This document shows, in pieces, positions 45,228 to 56,100 of a DNA stretch of 64,000 nt. The stretch comes from Alphaproteobacteria bacterium 33-17 (lineage in GTDB: Bacteria > Pseudomonadota > Alphaproteobacteria > Rickettsiales > 33-17), in contig MKSX01000014.1 of NCBI GenBank assembly GCA_001897445.1, forward strand, positions 1 to 64,000, given 5' to 3'. How positions within the stretch are numbered: the first letter of the stretch is position 1; each line of letters opens with the position of its first letter. The position numbers and the translations under genes are program-made. The notes below the pieces were generated by a model. That model searched no databases and had not been told where the DNA came from. It was given only the letters and a program-made list of their open reading frames with translations.

Positions 45228-46526
45228 CTATTTTCCAATGCAAAAGCTGCTAAATATAATATCCAGTATTTCGTCTACTTTTACTAAGCCTGTAATCTTG
45301 CCAATCTCATACATTGCCCTGCGCAGATGCTCGCCCGCAAGTTCGATGGGTAGATCTAAAGTAAATTCTTCAAGCTCATAAAGGGCGTTTTGCAAATGCT
45401 CCCTATATCTGGCTCTTGTGATGACTGGATCATCTGAAGGTTCAAACTGAGATGCAAAATCTTTAATTGCTTCTATTAAATTTGAAATATCATTATTTTT
45501 AGCTGATATATAAATATAGTCAGGATTGTCTTTTTTGCTAATAGTATCTGATTTATTAATCACAACAAGTTTATTATCGTGCTGAGCTATGGGCTGTATA
45601 TTATTAGGCGAGAGGATCTCGAGAACAAGGTCGGCCTCCGTAAGTTTTTTACGAGCGATCTCTACGCCGATTTTTTCAATGGTATCATCTGTTTCCCGAA
45701 TTCCTGCTGTATCTGTAAAAATAAACGGGTAGCCTTCAATATCAATTATAACGTCAATTGCATCACGCGTTGTACCTGCAATATCGGAAACTATAGCAAC
45801 CTCACGCTTGGTAATGGCATTAATAAGTGTGGACTTACCAACATTAGGTTCGCCAACTATTGCAACTTTAATACCGCTGCGGATTTTTTCACCACGGTTG
45901 CTGTCATTTAAATGACCATGAATGTCGTTCCTTAAGTTATCTACTGATGATACGATATCATTAACAATATCTTCTGGGATATCTTCTTCTGGGAAATCTA
46001 TGAAGGCTTCTATTAGTGATAAGGTTCCAAGAAGTTCCTTCCTCCATCCTTCGTATAAATCCTTAAGTTGACCGCCTAGATTTTGGTTTGCAGATACTAA
46101 TTGAATTTCGGTTTCGGCATCAATAATATCGGCAATGCCTTCTGCCTGAGTTAAATCAATTTTACCATTTAAAAAAGCCCTGCGACTATACTCACCTGGC
46201 TCTGCCATTCGTGCTTCAGATTTAGATAATACTTCAAGTAAAGTTTTGATAACGGCAATGCTCCCATGCGTATGGATTTCAATTACGTCATCGCCTGTAA
46301 AACTTTTAGGGGATTTGAAATATAATGCAAGCACGTGGTCAATGATTATATCATTAAGTGGGTTGGTGATTTTGCCATAAGTTTTACCATTCTCAGATAG
46401 TAATTCGTTACTTAACCCTAAAAAGCTTGCAACATTTAAACTATTAGGTCCTGAGATACGAAAAACGGCAACCCCTGATTTTCCAAAGGGAGTTGATAAA
46501 GCATAGATAGTGTCTGATGTGCGCAT
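45228..46526 (-). CDS. mnmE: tRNA modification GTPase MnmE (TrmE)
   Basis: MnmE with MnmG installs the 5-carboxymethylaminomethyl group on wobble uridines of tRNA. At 432 aa it has the N-terminal folate-binding TrmE domain (residues 1-118, with SRRAFLNGKIDLTQAEG at the junction), the helical domain, an inserted G domain (GEPNVGKSTLINA near 217, DTAGIRE near 264, NKSD near 325), and the C-terminal catalytic CIGK motif (FCIGK end). Single gene, divergent from the NAD-GDH gene. Confidence 0.97.
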   Translation of the reverse strand: MRTSDTIYALSTPFGKSGVAVFRISGPNSLNVASFLGLSNELLSENGKTYGKITNPLNDIIIDHVLALYFKSPKSFTGDDVIEIHTHGSIAVIKTLLEVLSKSEARMAEPGEYSRRAFLNGKIDLTQAEGIADIIDAETEIQLVSANQNLGGQLKDLYEGWRKELLGTLSLIEAFIDFPEEDIPEDIVNDIVSSVDNLRNDIHGHLNDSNRGEKIRSGIKVAIVGEPNVGKSTLINAITKREVAIVSDIAGTTRDAIDVIIDIEGYPFIFTDTAGIRETDDTIEKIGVEIARKKLTEADLVLEILSPNNIQPIAQHDNKLVVINKSDTISKKDNPDYIYISAKNNDISNLIEAIKDFASQFEPSDDPVITRARYREHLQNALYELEEFTLDLPIELAGEHLRRAMYEIGKITGLVKVDEILDIIFSSFCIGK

Positions 46527-46604
46527 TTTAATTGATTTTTGCTAAATTTGAAATAGAATATACCACATAACAAATGTATATCAACTATTCTTCTAAGGTT
46601 TTAA

Positions 46605-49600
46605 ATGGTCGCTTACAATAATACAGAAGTTGTTTCAAAAATAGCTTCGATTGCTGGTTCTGACGTTTTATTTAGTAAATTTATTAAGTCATTTTTTCTT
46701 CATGTTCCTAATGATGATCTTGTTAGTAAAGATAACGATTTTTATTTTAATATAGCTAAGAAAGCTTACGAATTTTTTGCAAGTAATCCAATAGATAGCG
46801 GTCTAAAAATAGAAGTATATGACGATCAAGATGCTACAAATATTATGGTACATCATAAGGATATTCCTTTCTTAGTGGATTCTGTAACAGGTGGTTTGAA
46901 CATTGCTGGATACAAACTCTCACAAGTAATTCATCCTGTTGTATTTGTAAAAAGAGAAGATGGAAAGATTACCGCAATTGATTCTGAGAACTCTCAGGAA
47001 ATAGCAAACCCGCAAGAAAGTTTAATGTATTTTAGACTTTATATTAAGCTTGATGATAAAGGAAAGGCTGATCTTAAAACATTGGTAGAGCGCATTTTAA
47101 ATAATGTTAGAGCAGCAGTAAACGACTGGAAAGAAATGCTAGCAAAAGCTAACGAAATTGCCGCTATTGCAAGCCCAGAAAATGCAGAGTTTATAAAGTG
47201 GGTTGAGGCTAATAACTTTACTTTACTAGGATATCACGCATCAGGTGAGCATAATAGCCTTGGTATATTTAGAGAGTCTCCTGATATTTATAAAGAAATT
47301 GAAAGAGAAAATAACAATTTCTCTAAACTCCCTGATAGTATTGTGATTAGTAAGCTTAAGTATATTTCTCCAGTACATAGAACTGTGAATTTAGACCTTA
47401 TTTCAATTAAAATTAATAATAAAATATACAGTTTTGTTGGGCTGTTTACATCTGGTGTTTATTACCAAAGTGCCTTAAAAATCCCGCTTATTGATAGTAA
47501 AATTAAAGCAGTGCTTAAGAAATCAGGCTTTAGGCAGGCAACGCATAACTATAAAGAGCTTGTTGCTATTATTGAAGCATTCCCAAGGGATGAGCTTCTT
47601 CACTTAGATGCAGATACTCTATATGATACAGCTATAAATATTTTAGCTCTTCATGAAAGGCCACGTACTAAAGTTTTCATTCATAAGACTTTTTCTGATA
47701 TTTTTATCAGTAGCATCGTATTTATTCCAAGAGAGCGCTTTAGTGATAAAGTATGCTCACAAATTCAGGATATTTTAAAAAGTGAGCTTGGTTGTAATGT
47801 AGACAGAGATTACCTCCATTTAAACGAATCAAAGCTTGCCAGATATCACCTGATTTTAAGTTTTGATAATAAAAAGATACCAGATATTAAAGTAGAAGAT
47901 ATTGAACGCAAAATTATTTCACTTGCTTCATTTTGGGATGAAGATGCCAAAAATGAACTGGTATCAAAACTTGGTTTTGAACGTGGTATGGCATTATTTA
48001 CTGAATTTAAAGATTCATTCCCTAAATCATATCAGGAATTTTATGGTATTACGTCAGTTGCGTTTGACGCTGAAAAAATTGAAGATGCTATTAAGCTTCA
48101 AAAGCACGTATATGACCTTGCCATGTGCCAGAAAGAGCAGGGTTGTTTTAATCTTAAAATTTATTCTCCAAATGGGAAGCTTTCAATTTCAAGCTTAATG
48201 CCTGTGTTCGATAACATGGGTTTCTTTACAGATGACAGTAGTTATTTTAATATTAACCGTTCTTCTGATAATGCTCAATTAGTTCTGCACCATTTTAGGC
48301 TTAAATCAAATAAAGTTAATACAGAAAATTTTGCAACCTATAAAGCTAATATCGAAGGTCTTCTTGATCAAATTACTAAAGGCATTATTAAAAAAGACAG
48401 ATTTATTGCTCTGTCAATTTCAGCCAATTTCTCCCCAAGACAGATTTTGCTTACTAAAGCTATTTCAAAATACTTAAAGCAAATTGGAGTAAGTTATCAC
48501 CTAGGCTTCTTAGCTACAGTGTTAGAGACTCATTCAAAAATTGTTGGAAAGCTTTATAGGCTATTTGAATACAAATTCCATCCAGAGCTTACTGATCTTG
48601 AAAAATATAATGAACTTGATGATGAAATTTTAGCTGATTTATCTAGTATTTCTGATGTTTCTGAAGATAAAATCTTAAGATTCTACTTTTATTTTATAAA
48701 AGCTGTTCTTAGAACTAATTTCTATCAACTTCATCCAGATGGTGCGCAAAAGAATTATATCTCGTTTAAGATTAGGTCGTCTGATATTCCTGAAATTCCA
48801 TTACCTAAGCCATTTGCCGAAATATTCGTGTATTCACCAACAATGGAAGGTATCCACTTAAGAGGTGGTTCTGTTGCACGTGGAGGATTAAGGCTTTCAG
48901 ACAGACATGATGACTATAGAACCGAAGTTCTGGGGCTTATGAAAACCCAAATGACAAAAAACTCTATTATTGTTCCTGTGGGATCTAAGGGTGGGTTTAT
49001 TGTTAAAAAAGTTATTATGGGCGCAACACGTGAGCAAATTCACCATGAAAATGTTGAAGCTTATAAAACATTTCTGCGTGGTATTTTAGATATTACCGAT
49101 AACGTTAAGGACGGTCATATTATCGCCCCTAATCAGGTGGTAAGGCATGATAGTGATGATCCATATTTAGTAGTTGCTGCCGATAAAGGAACAGCTACAT
49201 TCTCAGACGTTGCGAATTCAATTTCTAAGGATTATGGTTTCTGGCTTGATGATGCTTTTGCTTCTGGTGGTTCGAACGGTTATGACCATAAAAAAATCGG
49301 TATTACGGCAAGAGGTGGCTGGGTTTGCGTTATCCGTCACTTTGAAGAAATGGGCGTGAATGTATTTAAAGATGAGTTCTCAGTAGTTGGTATTGGTGAC
49401 ATGGCTGGTGACGTATTTGGTAACTTTATGCTACTATCAAATAAAATAAAGCTTGTTGCTGCATTTAACCATATGCACATCTTTATTGATCCAAATCCTG
49501 ATGCTGCAAAAAGCTTTGAAGAAAGAAAACGTTTATTTACCACGCCAGGTACAAGTTGGGCTGATTATAATAAAGCCCTTATCTCTAAAGGTGGTGGTAT

Positions 49601-51269
49601 ATTTGAACGTAAATCTAAGATTATTGAGCTTACACCAGAAATCAAAGAAGCATTGGGCGTTGAGGAAAATGCTCTAACACCAGATGCTTTAATTAGAGAG
49701 ATTCTCAAGGCTGAAGTAGATTTGCTTTGGAATGGTGGTATTGGAACGTATGTTAAGGCAAAGGAAGAACACCCAGAACACGTTGGTGATAAAAACAATG
49801 ATGCTGTACGTATTAACGGTGAAGATTTGCGCGCTAAAATCGTGGGTGAGGGCGGAAACCTTGGTTTTACGCAGCGCGGGCGTGTAGAATATGCACTTAA
49901 AGGCGGAAGAATTAATACAGACGCGATTGATAACTCTGCAGGTGTAGATTGTTCAGACCACGAAGTTAATATTAAAATTGCCTTTACTGATCTTATGAGA
50001 GCAGGAAATGTCGATATAAATACCAGAAATAAAGTCTTAGAGCAAATGACTGACGAAGTATCGGAATTAGTTTTATCTGATAACAAATCACAAAGCCTGG
50101 CTATTAGTAACGAATATGCGTTCTCAAGTGATATGGCAATTGAACATACAATGCTACTTAGTATTCTGGAAAAAGAAGGTTTGTTAAACAGAGCAGTAGA
50201 GTATTTACCTAGCGATCAAGAAATGGAGATGCGTACTACTAATAATTTAGGCTTAACCCGTCCTGAAATTGCGGTAATGCTTGCTTATGCAAAAATGTCG
50301 TTATTTAACAAAAGCTGTGCGTCAAATGTATTTATAAATCCATATTTTAACCACTATTTTATGGATTATTTCCCTAAGGAAATGGTAAGGCTTTATGGCG
50401 AGAAGTTACTATCGCATCAGTTAAGAAAAGAAATTATTGCTACAGTTGTTACAAATAAAGTTATTAACAAATGTGGTGTAAGTTTTTATCACTTAATTTC
50501 AGCGGAAACTGAATGTTCTGTAGACACTTTTGTTAAAGCTTTTGAAGCTACGTTTAAGATATTTAATATAGATAGCATTTGGGATAAAATTGACCACATG
50601 GAATTCCATAAAGATATATATGAACAAAAAACCAAGTTATTTGATAAGCTTCAAAGCTTTATTCAGCTAGCAATTTCATGGTTTATTCATAATATGGATT
50701 CAAGTAGTCAGATTGAGAGCATTATTGAAAATTTTGCAGGCGTGATTGTAGATGTTAAAAACTCGATTACCAGCGATAAAGAATCAAAAGCACATGATTT
50801 TTATACAAACAGCATGCAAGAGCTTGAAAATATTGGTGTTCATAACGGTATTGCATCTGAAATTGCAATGCTTGATGCAATGTCTAAATGCTTTACCATT
50901 ATTAAGTTTGCTAAGAAAACGCAATATAACATTTCGCAGCTGCTTAAAATGTACTTCCTTATCGATGAAGCAATTGAAGGTGTGTGGCTTAAAAGTAAAC
51001 TTGGCACACTTAATATGCACTCATATTGGGACAGAAGCGCTATAAAAACACTTTCATACGAAATTGACAGCATACAGCTTGAGATTTGCTTAAAGGCTAT
51101 GAACTTCACAGGCGATGCAATTGAGCATAAGTTTAATGCATGGGTTATGAAATACGAGCAGGCAATTCAGCTTTACCACGACCAGATTATATTTATTAAA
51201 AAGTCGAGTATTGATATTTCTGGCTTCTACGTAATGGCGAAGAGGATTAAAAAGCTGTTTGAGGTGTAA
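46605..51269 (+). CDS. gdhB: NAD-specific glutamate dehydrogenase, large (about 180 kDa) type
   Basis: Converts glutamate and NAD to 2-oxoglutarate, feeding the TCA cycle from amino acids. The 1554 aa match the large GDH class with a long N-terminal regulatory part (ACT-like regions, about residues 1-690) and the central catalytic core: RGGSVARGGLRLSDRHDDYRTE in parts near 752-773, PVGSKGGFIVKK near 792 with the catalytic lysine, and VVAADKGTATFSD near 855. The C-terminal helical region is complete. Typical of intracellular alphaproteobacteria that use host glutamate. The symbol follows common usage and may differ. Confidence 0.95.
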   Translation: MVAYNNTEVVSKIASIAGSDVLFSKFIKSFFLHVPNDDLVSKDNDFYFNIAKKAYEFFASNPIDSGLKIEVYDDQDATNIMVHHKDIPFLVDSVTGGLNIAGYKLSQVIHPVVFVKREDGKITAIDSENSQEIANPQESLMYFRLYIKLDDKGKADLKTLVERILNNVRAAVNDWKEMLAKANEIAAIASPENAEFIKWVEANNFTLLGYHASGEHNSLGIFRESPDIYKEIERENNNFSKLPDSIVISKLKYISPVHRTVNLDLISIKINNKIYSFVGLFTSGVYYQSALKIPLIDSKIKAVLKKSGFRQATHNYKELVAIIEAFPRDELLHLDADTLYDTAINILALHERPRTKVFIHKTFSDIFISSIVFIPRERFSDKVCSQIQDILKSELGCNVDRDYLHLNESKLARYHLILSFDNKKIPDIKVEDIERKIISLASFWDEDAKNELVSKLGFERGMALFTEFKDSFPKSYQEFYGITSVAFDAEKIEDAIKLQKHVYDLAMCQKEQGCFNLKIYSPNGKLSISSLMPVFDNMGFFTDDSSYFNINRSSDNAQLVLHHFRLKSNKVNTENFATYKANIEGLLDQITKGIIKKDRFIALSISANFSPRQILLTKAISKYLKQIGVSYHLGFLATVLETHSKIVGKLYRLFEYKFHPELTDLEKYNELDDEILADLSSISDVSEDKILRFYFYFIKAVLRTNFYQLHPDGAQKNYISFKIRSSDIPEIPLPKPFAEIFVYSPTMEGIHLRGGSVARGGLRLSDRHDDYRTEVLGLMKTQMTKNSIIVPVGSKGGFIVKKVIMGATREQIHHENVEAYKTFLRGILDITDNVKDGHIIAPNQVVRHDSDDPYLVVAADKGTATFSDVANSISKDYGFWLDDAFASGGSNGYDHKKIGITARGGWVCVIRHFEEMGVNVFKDEFSVVGIGDMAGDVFGNFMLLSNKIKLVAAFNHMHIFIDPNPDAAKSFEERKRLFTTPGTSWADYNKALISKGGGIFERKSKIIELTPEIKEALGVEENALTPDALIREILKAEVDLLWNGGIGTYVKAKEEHPEHVGDKNNDAVRINGEDLRAKIVGEGGNLGFTQRGRVEYALKGGRINTDAIDNSAGVDCSDHEVNIKIAFTDLMRAGNVDINTRNKVLEQMTDEVSELVLSDNKSQSLAISNEYAFSSDMAIEHTMLLSILEKEGLLNRAVEYLPSDQEMEMRTTNNLGLTRPEIAVMLAYAKMSLFNKSCASNVFINPYFNHYFMDYFPKEMVRLYGEKLLSHQLRKEIIATVVTNKVINKCGVSFYHLISAETECSVDTFVKAFEATFKIFNIDSIWDKIDHMEFHKDIYEQKTKLFDKLQSFIQLAISWFIHNMDSSSQIESIIENFAGVIVDVKNSITSDKESKAHDFYTNSMQELENIGVHNGIASEIAMLDAMSKCFTIIKFAKKTQYNISQLLKMYFLIDEAIEGVWLKSKLGTLNMHSYWDRSAIKTLSYEIDSIQLEICLKAMNFTGDAIEHKFNAWVMKYEQAIQLYHDQIIFIKKSSIDISGFYVMAKRIKKLFEV

Positions 51270-51305
51270 AATAATCATTGCTTACCAGTCATAAAGTAAA
51301 GATAG

Positions 51306-51345
51306 AAAAATAGCCAACCACCCTAGGGTAGGGCGGCTATTTTTT
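51306..51345 (+). terminator. intrinsic terminator after NAD-GDH
   Basis: AAAATAGCC and GGCTATTTT form a 9-bp outer stem around CACCCTAGGGTAGGGC, and the 3' arm runs into TTTTTT. It lies about 40 nt after the GDH stop. Confidence 0.88.
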
Positions 51346-51459
51346 ACTTAGATTTATTGGGATGATCTTAATTAAGCGTGCAAATTACATTGCAAAGCGA
51401 GCTTTTCATAACCATACACTTATTATTATAAAATTTAACAACTTATCAAGTAATAACAA

Positions 51460-51821
51460 ATGAGTAAAGAACAACGGCTGTTTGAAGCTGTAAAAAAAGG
51501 TGATTTGGTATGTATCTAACCTTCAAATTAAATATAATAGTTTTGATTATAAATTTAGAAAAAACCATATAATTGACGATAAGAATTTTACTGAGTTTCT
51601 TGCCCAAATTAACCTTCCAGATATTCCACTAAAACACTTTAAGGAATAATTTAGTATCTAGGTATTTTGTTAAACCTAATCCTGAGGTTATTTTAGACGG
51701 AAACCTAACGCATCTACCAAGTGAGATTAAAGGTATTATTTTCAGTAATTTAGTAGGTTCAAACTTTAATAATTTTAGAGAAATTGCTGAGCAGCAATCT
51801 GCTGAATTTAAAACAAGATAA
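51460..51821 (+). pseudogene. remnant of an ankyrin/F-box-like protein gene
   Basis: An ATG at 51460 starts an ankyrin-protein-like N-terminus (MSKEQRLFEAVKKGDLV) that stops after 19 codons. Farther on, other frames give short coding-like pieces, ending with NLTHLPSEIKGIIFSNLVGS and EIAEQQSAEFKTR before TAA at 51819-51821. The LPSEIKGIIFSNL segment resembles the C-terminal F-box-like motif of the 567-aa protein at 14.7 kb. Several stops and frame changes in 360 nt mean that it is a decayed and internally deleted gene. Confidence 0.55.
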
Positions 51822-52282
51822 TAATTCTTATATGAAAATTAAAATAAAGGCAGGGCTGGATATTACAATTGAACTTTGCATATTTTTTAAATTATGAAAT
51901 ATCATGGTAAAAGTGATATCTATCAAGGGTAATTTGAACTTGATCCCAAAATTTTGCCATATTAATTAAATTATGCTGTTGTTATTTTTAGAGTTAATCT
52001 ATATTGCTAAGAAATTGGTGCGTCAATATATGTAAACTTTGCAGTGCTATACTGCAAACAAGTTACTGATTCTGATATAAAAGCTATTTTATATTTTAAT
52101 ATACAATTTATTAAGGTATATTTTTTTAATTAAGTATTGAATATACTAGACCAATCCATCAATTTATGCTATAAAAGCAGTTCAAATTTATAATATTTTA
52201 GTTATAGTAACTATTTTTTAACAATAATCAATATCTTAGGTAGGGTAATCCTATCTATAATTTTTCGTAAATAGGTAATTTC
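51822..52282. other. empty AT-rich intergenic region with one palindrome
   Basis: No convincing ORF, RNA or known repeat. The only clear structure is a perfect 8-bp palindrome TTTGCAGT-gctat-ACTGCAAA at 52038-52058, which could be an operator or hairpin. The end (52256-52261, TATAAT) may be the -10 box for the gene at 52283, with no matching -35 seen. It is probably further decayed gene sequence. Confidence 0.4.
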
Positions 52283-53029
52283 ATGTCTTTGGATATACAT
52301 TCTCCCGTAACCAATATTATGATGAGAGCTGTAAGAGCTGCTACAAAGTCTGTTCACAGGGATTTTTCTGAAATTGACCTACTTCAAAACTCAAAAGCTG
52401 GAACCTTAAGATTTGCTACAAACTCTGTAAACCGTATTAGAAAAATACTGGTTGAGGAAATTATTAAAGCTAAAAGTGAGTGCTATGTATTTGATAATGA
52501 AGGAAATAGTATTTACGGCGAAAAAGACAGTGAAAACAGATTTTTAATTATTCCTGTTGATAACTTTGACAATTTTATGCACGGCATACCTATGTTTGCT
52601 ACCGCTATTGCATATCAAAAACTTAACTATAAAGATGAGTACGAGACTTTATCAATAGTAATAGACGTTCCTGTTCAGCGTGAATTCTATTACTGTGAAA
52701 AGGGATCTGCTGCATGGCGTGAGACATACACTGAAGGCAATACAAAGCCAACAAGGCTTAGAGTTTCAGAGCGTAAACTTCCTGATGAATTACTCACAAA
52801 TGCATCAAATGTATATGTTAAAGACTTTAAAATATCGAGCTTTATTAGTCGCTCACCACTTTTAGATATTCTTTACTGCGCAAATGGTAAATTTGACGTT
52901 TTAGTAATGCATGATAAGGCTTATGAGCCATTTTTAACAGCCATTAGGGAATCTGGTGGGGTTGTAGAGGATAGACAAGGCAAAATCATAGCAAGAAACA
53001 CTTTCCTAGATAATATCTCTTTGAAATAG
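52283..53029 (+). CDS. suhB: SuhB/inositol monophosphatase family protein lacking catalytic residues
   Basis: Fold and order follow bacterial SuhB (248 aa; MMRAVRAATKSVHRDF at the start, NFMHGIPMFATAIAYQK at the core, AIRESGGVVEDRQGK near the end). The metal sites are gone: DPxDGTTNF is IPVDNFDNF (Ile90, Asp93, Asn94), the EE pair after the first strand is Asp71-Asn72, and the WD of the last motif is replaced in KAYEPFL. So phosphatase activity is unlikely. SuhB of E. coli has a second role in rRNA antitermination that does not need catalysis; that role is an inference here. Confidence 0.8.
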   Translation: MSLDIHSPVTNIMMRAVRAATKSVHRDFSEIDLLQNSKAGTLRFATNSVNRIRKILVEEIIKAKSECYVFDNEGNSIYGEKDSENRFLIIPVDNFDNFMHGIPMFATAIAYQKLNYKDEYETLSIVIDVPVQREFYYCEKGSAAWRETYTEGNTKPTRLRVSERKLPDELLTNASNVYVKDFKISSFISRSPLLDILYCANGKFDVLVMHDKAYEPFLTAIRESGGVVEDRQGKIIARNTFLDNISLK

Positions 53030-53046
53030 TTAATTTATTGCGTGTA

Positions 53047-53061
53047 TTAACCATTTGTTAA
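53047..53061. promoter_or_regulatory. CtrA box upstream of the 1132-aa gene
   Basis: TTAACCATTTGTTAA, identical in all 15 bases to the box before the chemotaxis operon, 80 nt before the ATG at 53142. A possible -10 TATAAT lies at 53104-53109. The exact repetition in two intergenic regions argues against chance. Confidence 0.5.
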
Positions 53062-53141
53062 TATTTTTTACTTGATTATTATTCGAATAAATGATCGTTA
53101 TGTTATAATTAATGTATTAACGTAATGAAAGGGTATTTATC

Positions 53142-56100
53142 ATGATGCATAATGATAATAACGGTAGAATAAACAATCAAACTAACGCAGAAATGGAAAA
53201 TAAAGCTAAACGTATAAATGAAGCTTTATTACAAAACTTTGATATAAAAGATTTTAGCATAGATAAGTTTGAGAAACTTAGAAATATTTCATCTGCTAAA
53301 ATGACCATGGCAATTAATCTCTTAGTGCAGCTAACACGAGATATTGACGAAAATCATTTAAAAAGTGAAGCATACTGTAAATCTATGTTTATGATGCTAC
53401 AGATCCTTACTGCTTCTAATTTAAACTCATTATGTGAAAAAGATAGCAGACTACTGGAACGCATTCAGGAATTAAATGCTAATATTTTAAAAATGCTACC
53501 TTTATTAAAGCAAAATACATCTATGATAGGTACGCCATATCTTCATTTGAGTATTACACAATATTATATGGGTTTTATAAGTTGTTTTGGTAAAGATACT
53601 CCTGAAAATCTGGCAAACTTTTCTGAAAATGTAGCCATTGAACTAAATGATCAGCTTTCTAACAGGAAAGAGACTTTTGAAGCGCATATTATTTCAATGA
53701 CTAATGCTTTTAATATATCTCGAATGATGATGGGTAATGATGATTATAATGCTGAAGCTGTTTTAGATGATTATAAAAAGCATGTTTTAAAATATGTTGA
53801 TAAACATTATAGTCCGCAGCTCTACAAGAAATGTATGAATATTATAGAGAGTCTTGAGGGATGTCTTGTAAAGGATAATATTGCTAATCCTGATATTAAG
53901 TTTTTTAATGAGCTTGATGATGAAATTAGTAAAAATGAAGGTAGAAAAACGCATCTTGAGACAAAATCAATTGAAGCACGTATATTCTCACTTGCTAATA
54001 AAGATCAGCTGGATGAAGAAGATATGAGGCAGTTTAAAGTTATAAGGGACAAGCTAAAAAAACATATTAATAGTATGGAATTTAGCTTAGAAAATGTGTC
54101 AAAAAATATGCAGTTAGTTGTGCTTTATACATATGCAAGTTCGGATTTAAGTGTTTTAACACATTTTAAGGACAAATTAGAAAAAGAACTTAACTTTAGA
54201 AATAAACCAAAAAATATTGGTCCTAAGTTTTTAAATATAAACTCAATAAATCTAGATGCTAAGGAACTTGAAAAGTTTATAAATGTATGCGATGCAGCGA
54301 TAGGATTGCTTCAAAACAAAGATACTCCTGAAACAATGCAAAAGCATACCGAAACAATAGTTAAATTTACCCAAAGATATGGCACAATATATGATTTACT
54401 CGAATTTATGTGCTTTGAGCCACCTGCAAACTTTAAGCACTTGCAGGAATATATCGAAAAAAATAATTTATCAAAAAAGTTTGTTCCAGTTTCAGGAATA
54501 GAATGGTTTAATGAAAACTTATTTAATATAGAGAAATTTGGTACAATGCTAAATTTCAATAAGTATTTTGTACATAAAATAAAACAATGGGAGCGTTTTA
54601 TAGATGCTATGTCAAGTGATAAAGATTCTTATATAGCAGAAACAAAACCTTCGTTACTTGAGAAAGCTGCTTCAAAAGTTACAGGCAAAAAATTTAGAAT
54701 ATTATCAAATGATGATGAAAAAACTGCATTTGAAATATTCTCTGCCAAAACACCAAAACAGCAAGATGCTCTTCAACAGTCTCTTGAAAAAAGTGATTTT
54801 AAAAAAGTTAATGACAGATTCTATGGATTTGGAAACTACGGTGCATACAGAGCTTACGAAGCAATTATGTACTATAGGCTAAAGTATGTATTGCTAATGC
54901 AGACAATGCAGTATATTCAGCGTAATCCTGTAGTTGATGATAAAAATAAAGAAAAGCCAGAAGATAAAAAGGATAGCAATCAAAATACAGAAAAATCTGA
55001 AGTTAAAGCTGAAGATCAAAATGCAGTTCTTGATCATAAAGTTGCAACTCCTAAGTTTTTAAAAGTTTACGCTAATATTGATAAATTTAAAGCTTTCATG
55101 AAGTATGATCTTGTTCCCGAAAACTCAACTTCTTTAATTACTATGAATATGTATAATTGCTTGTTATTTACAATGGGTGATTATGGTGCAGCAGCAAATA
55201 AAGCTGAGGGAATGCTTTTAAATTTAAATGATTTAAAAAATAAAGCGGTAAATCCGGAAAATCAGCAAGTAGATGCAAACCATCTTATAAGTAATTGTTT
55301 AACCTTTAGACTTCATGAGCATATTGCACAATTTAACAAGCTATACTTACGTAAAAAAGCCGCATACAAGCAAGAAGCTTTAGAAAAATTTATGCTAGCT
55401 CTGCAAAAAGAATTTAAGCAATCTAACGCAAATACAAGGCAATTCTATTTTCAAATGGACGAAGAATTTGCTGAGCAGTTTGAAGAGTTTTTTAAAATAG
55501 CTAACAAAGATAATATTGATGAGCATAAAATTGTTGAAGCTATTTTTAATTTTATATCTCAAAGTGGTGTGTATGTTGATAGAAGAAAATATCATAATAT
55601 AGGTGTTATTGATTTTAGTCGTAATAGAAACGAAAGACTTAATGGATCGCCGCTGTTAAGTCAGGATTTAATAAATCGTTATCAGATTGAAATCGAAAGA
55701 TTAAACAGGGAAATTGAATTAGAAAAGGCAAAAGCAGAAAGTATACGCGAAAGGATTGAAAGAGAGAAAGCAGAGTCTAATAGGGGTCCTAATAATAATA
55801 TTGACCCTGTAGAAACAGTTTCTCGTGGTATAGAACCATTGCCTGAAAAAGATGAGGAAAAAGATGACGAAAAAGATCATAGACCAAAAAACAGAGCAAA
55901 GCAAAATGATAATTTGTCTTACGAGGATTTAAAAGCTTCTGAAAAAGCAAATTCATCCAAAAAGAACAAGCCTAAAAAAGTTGCAAAAGGTAAAATAGTG
56001 ACTACCTCACAACTTAAAAATAAAAAGAAACATGAAAGATCTTCTCAGGTTAGAATGAAAGTGCATCGTAATGACTGGATGCCAGTTTCAGAGCAGTATA

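Noticed and set aside
49565-50086. 173-codon minus-strand ORF within the NAD-GDH gene
   Set aside because: It is a shadow of the conserved catalytic part of GDH on the other strand, with serine/proline-rich nonsense composition and no start signals.
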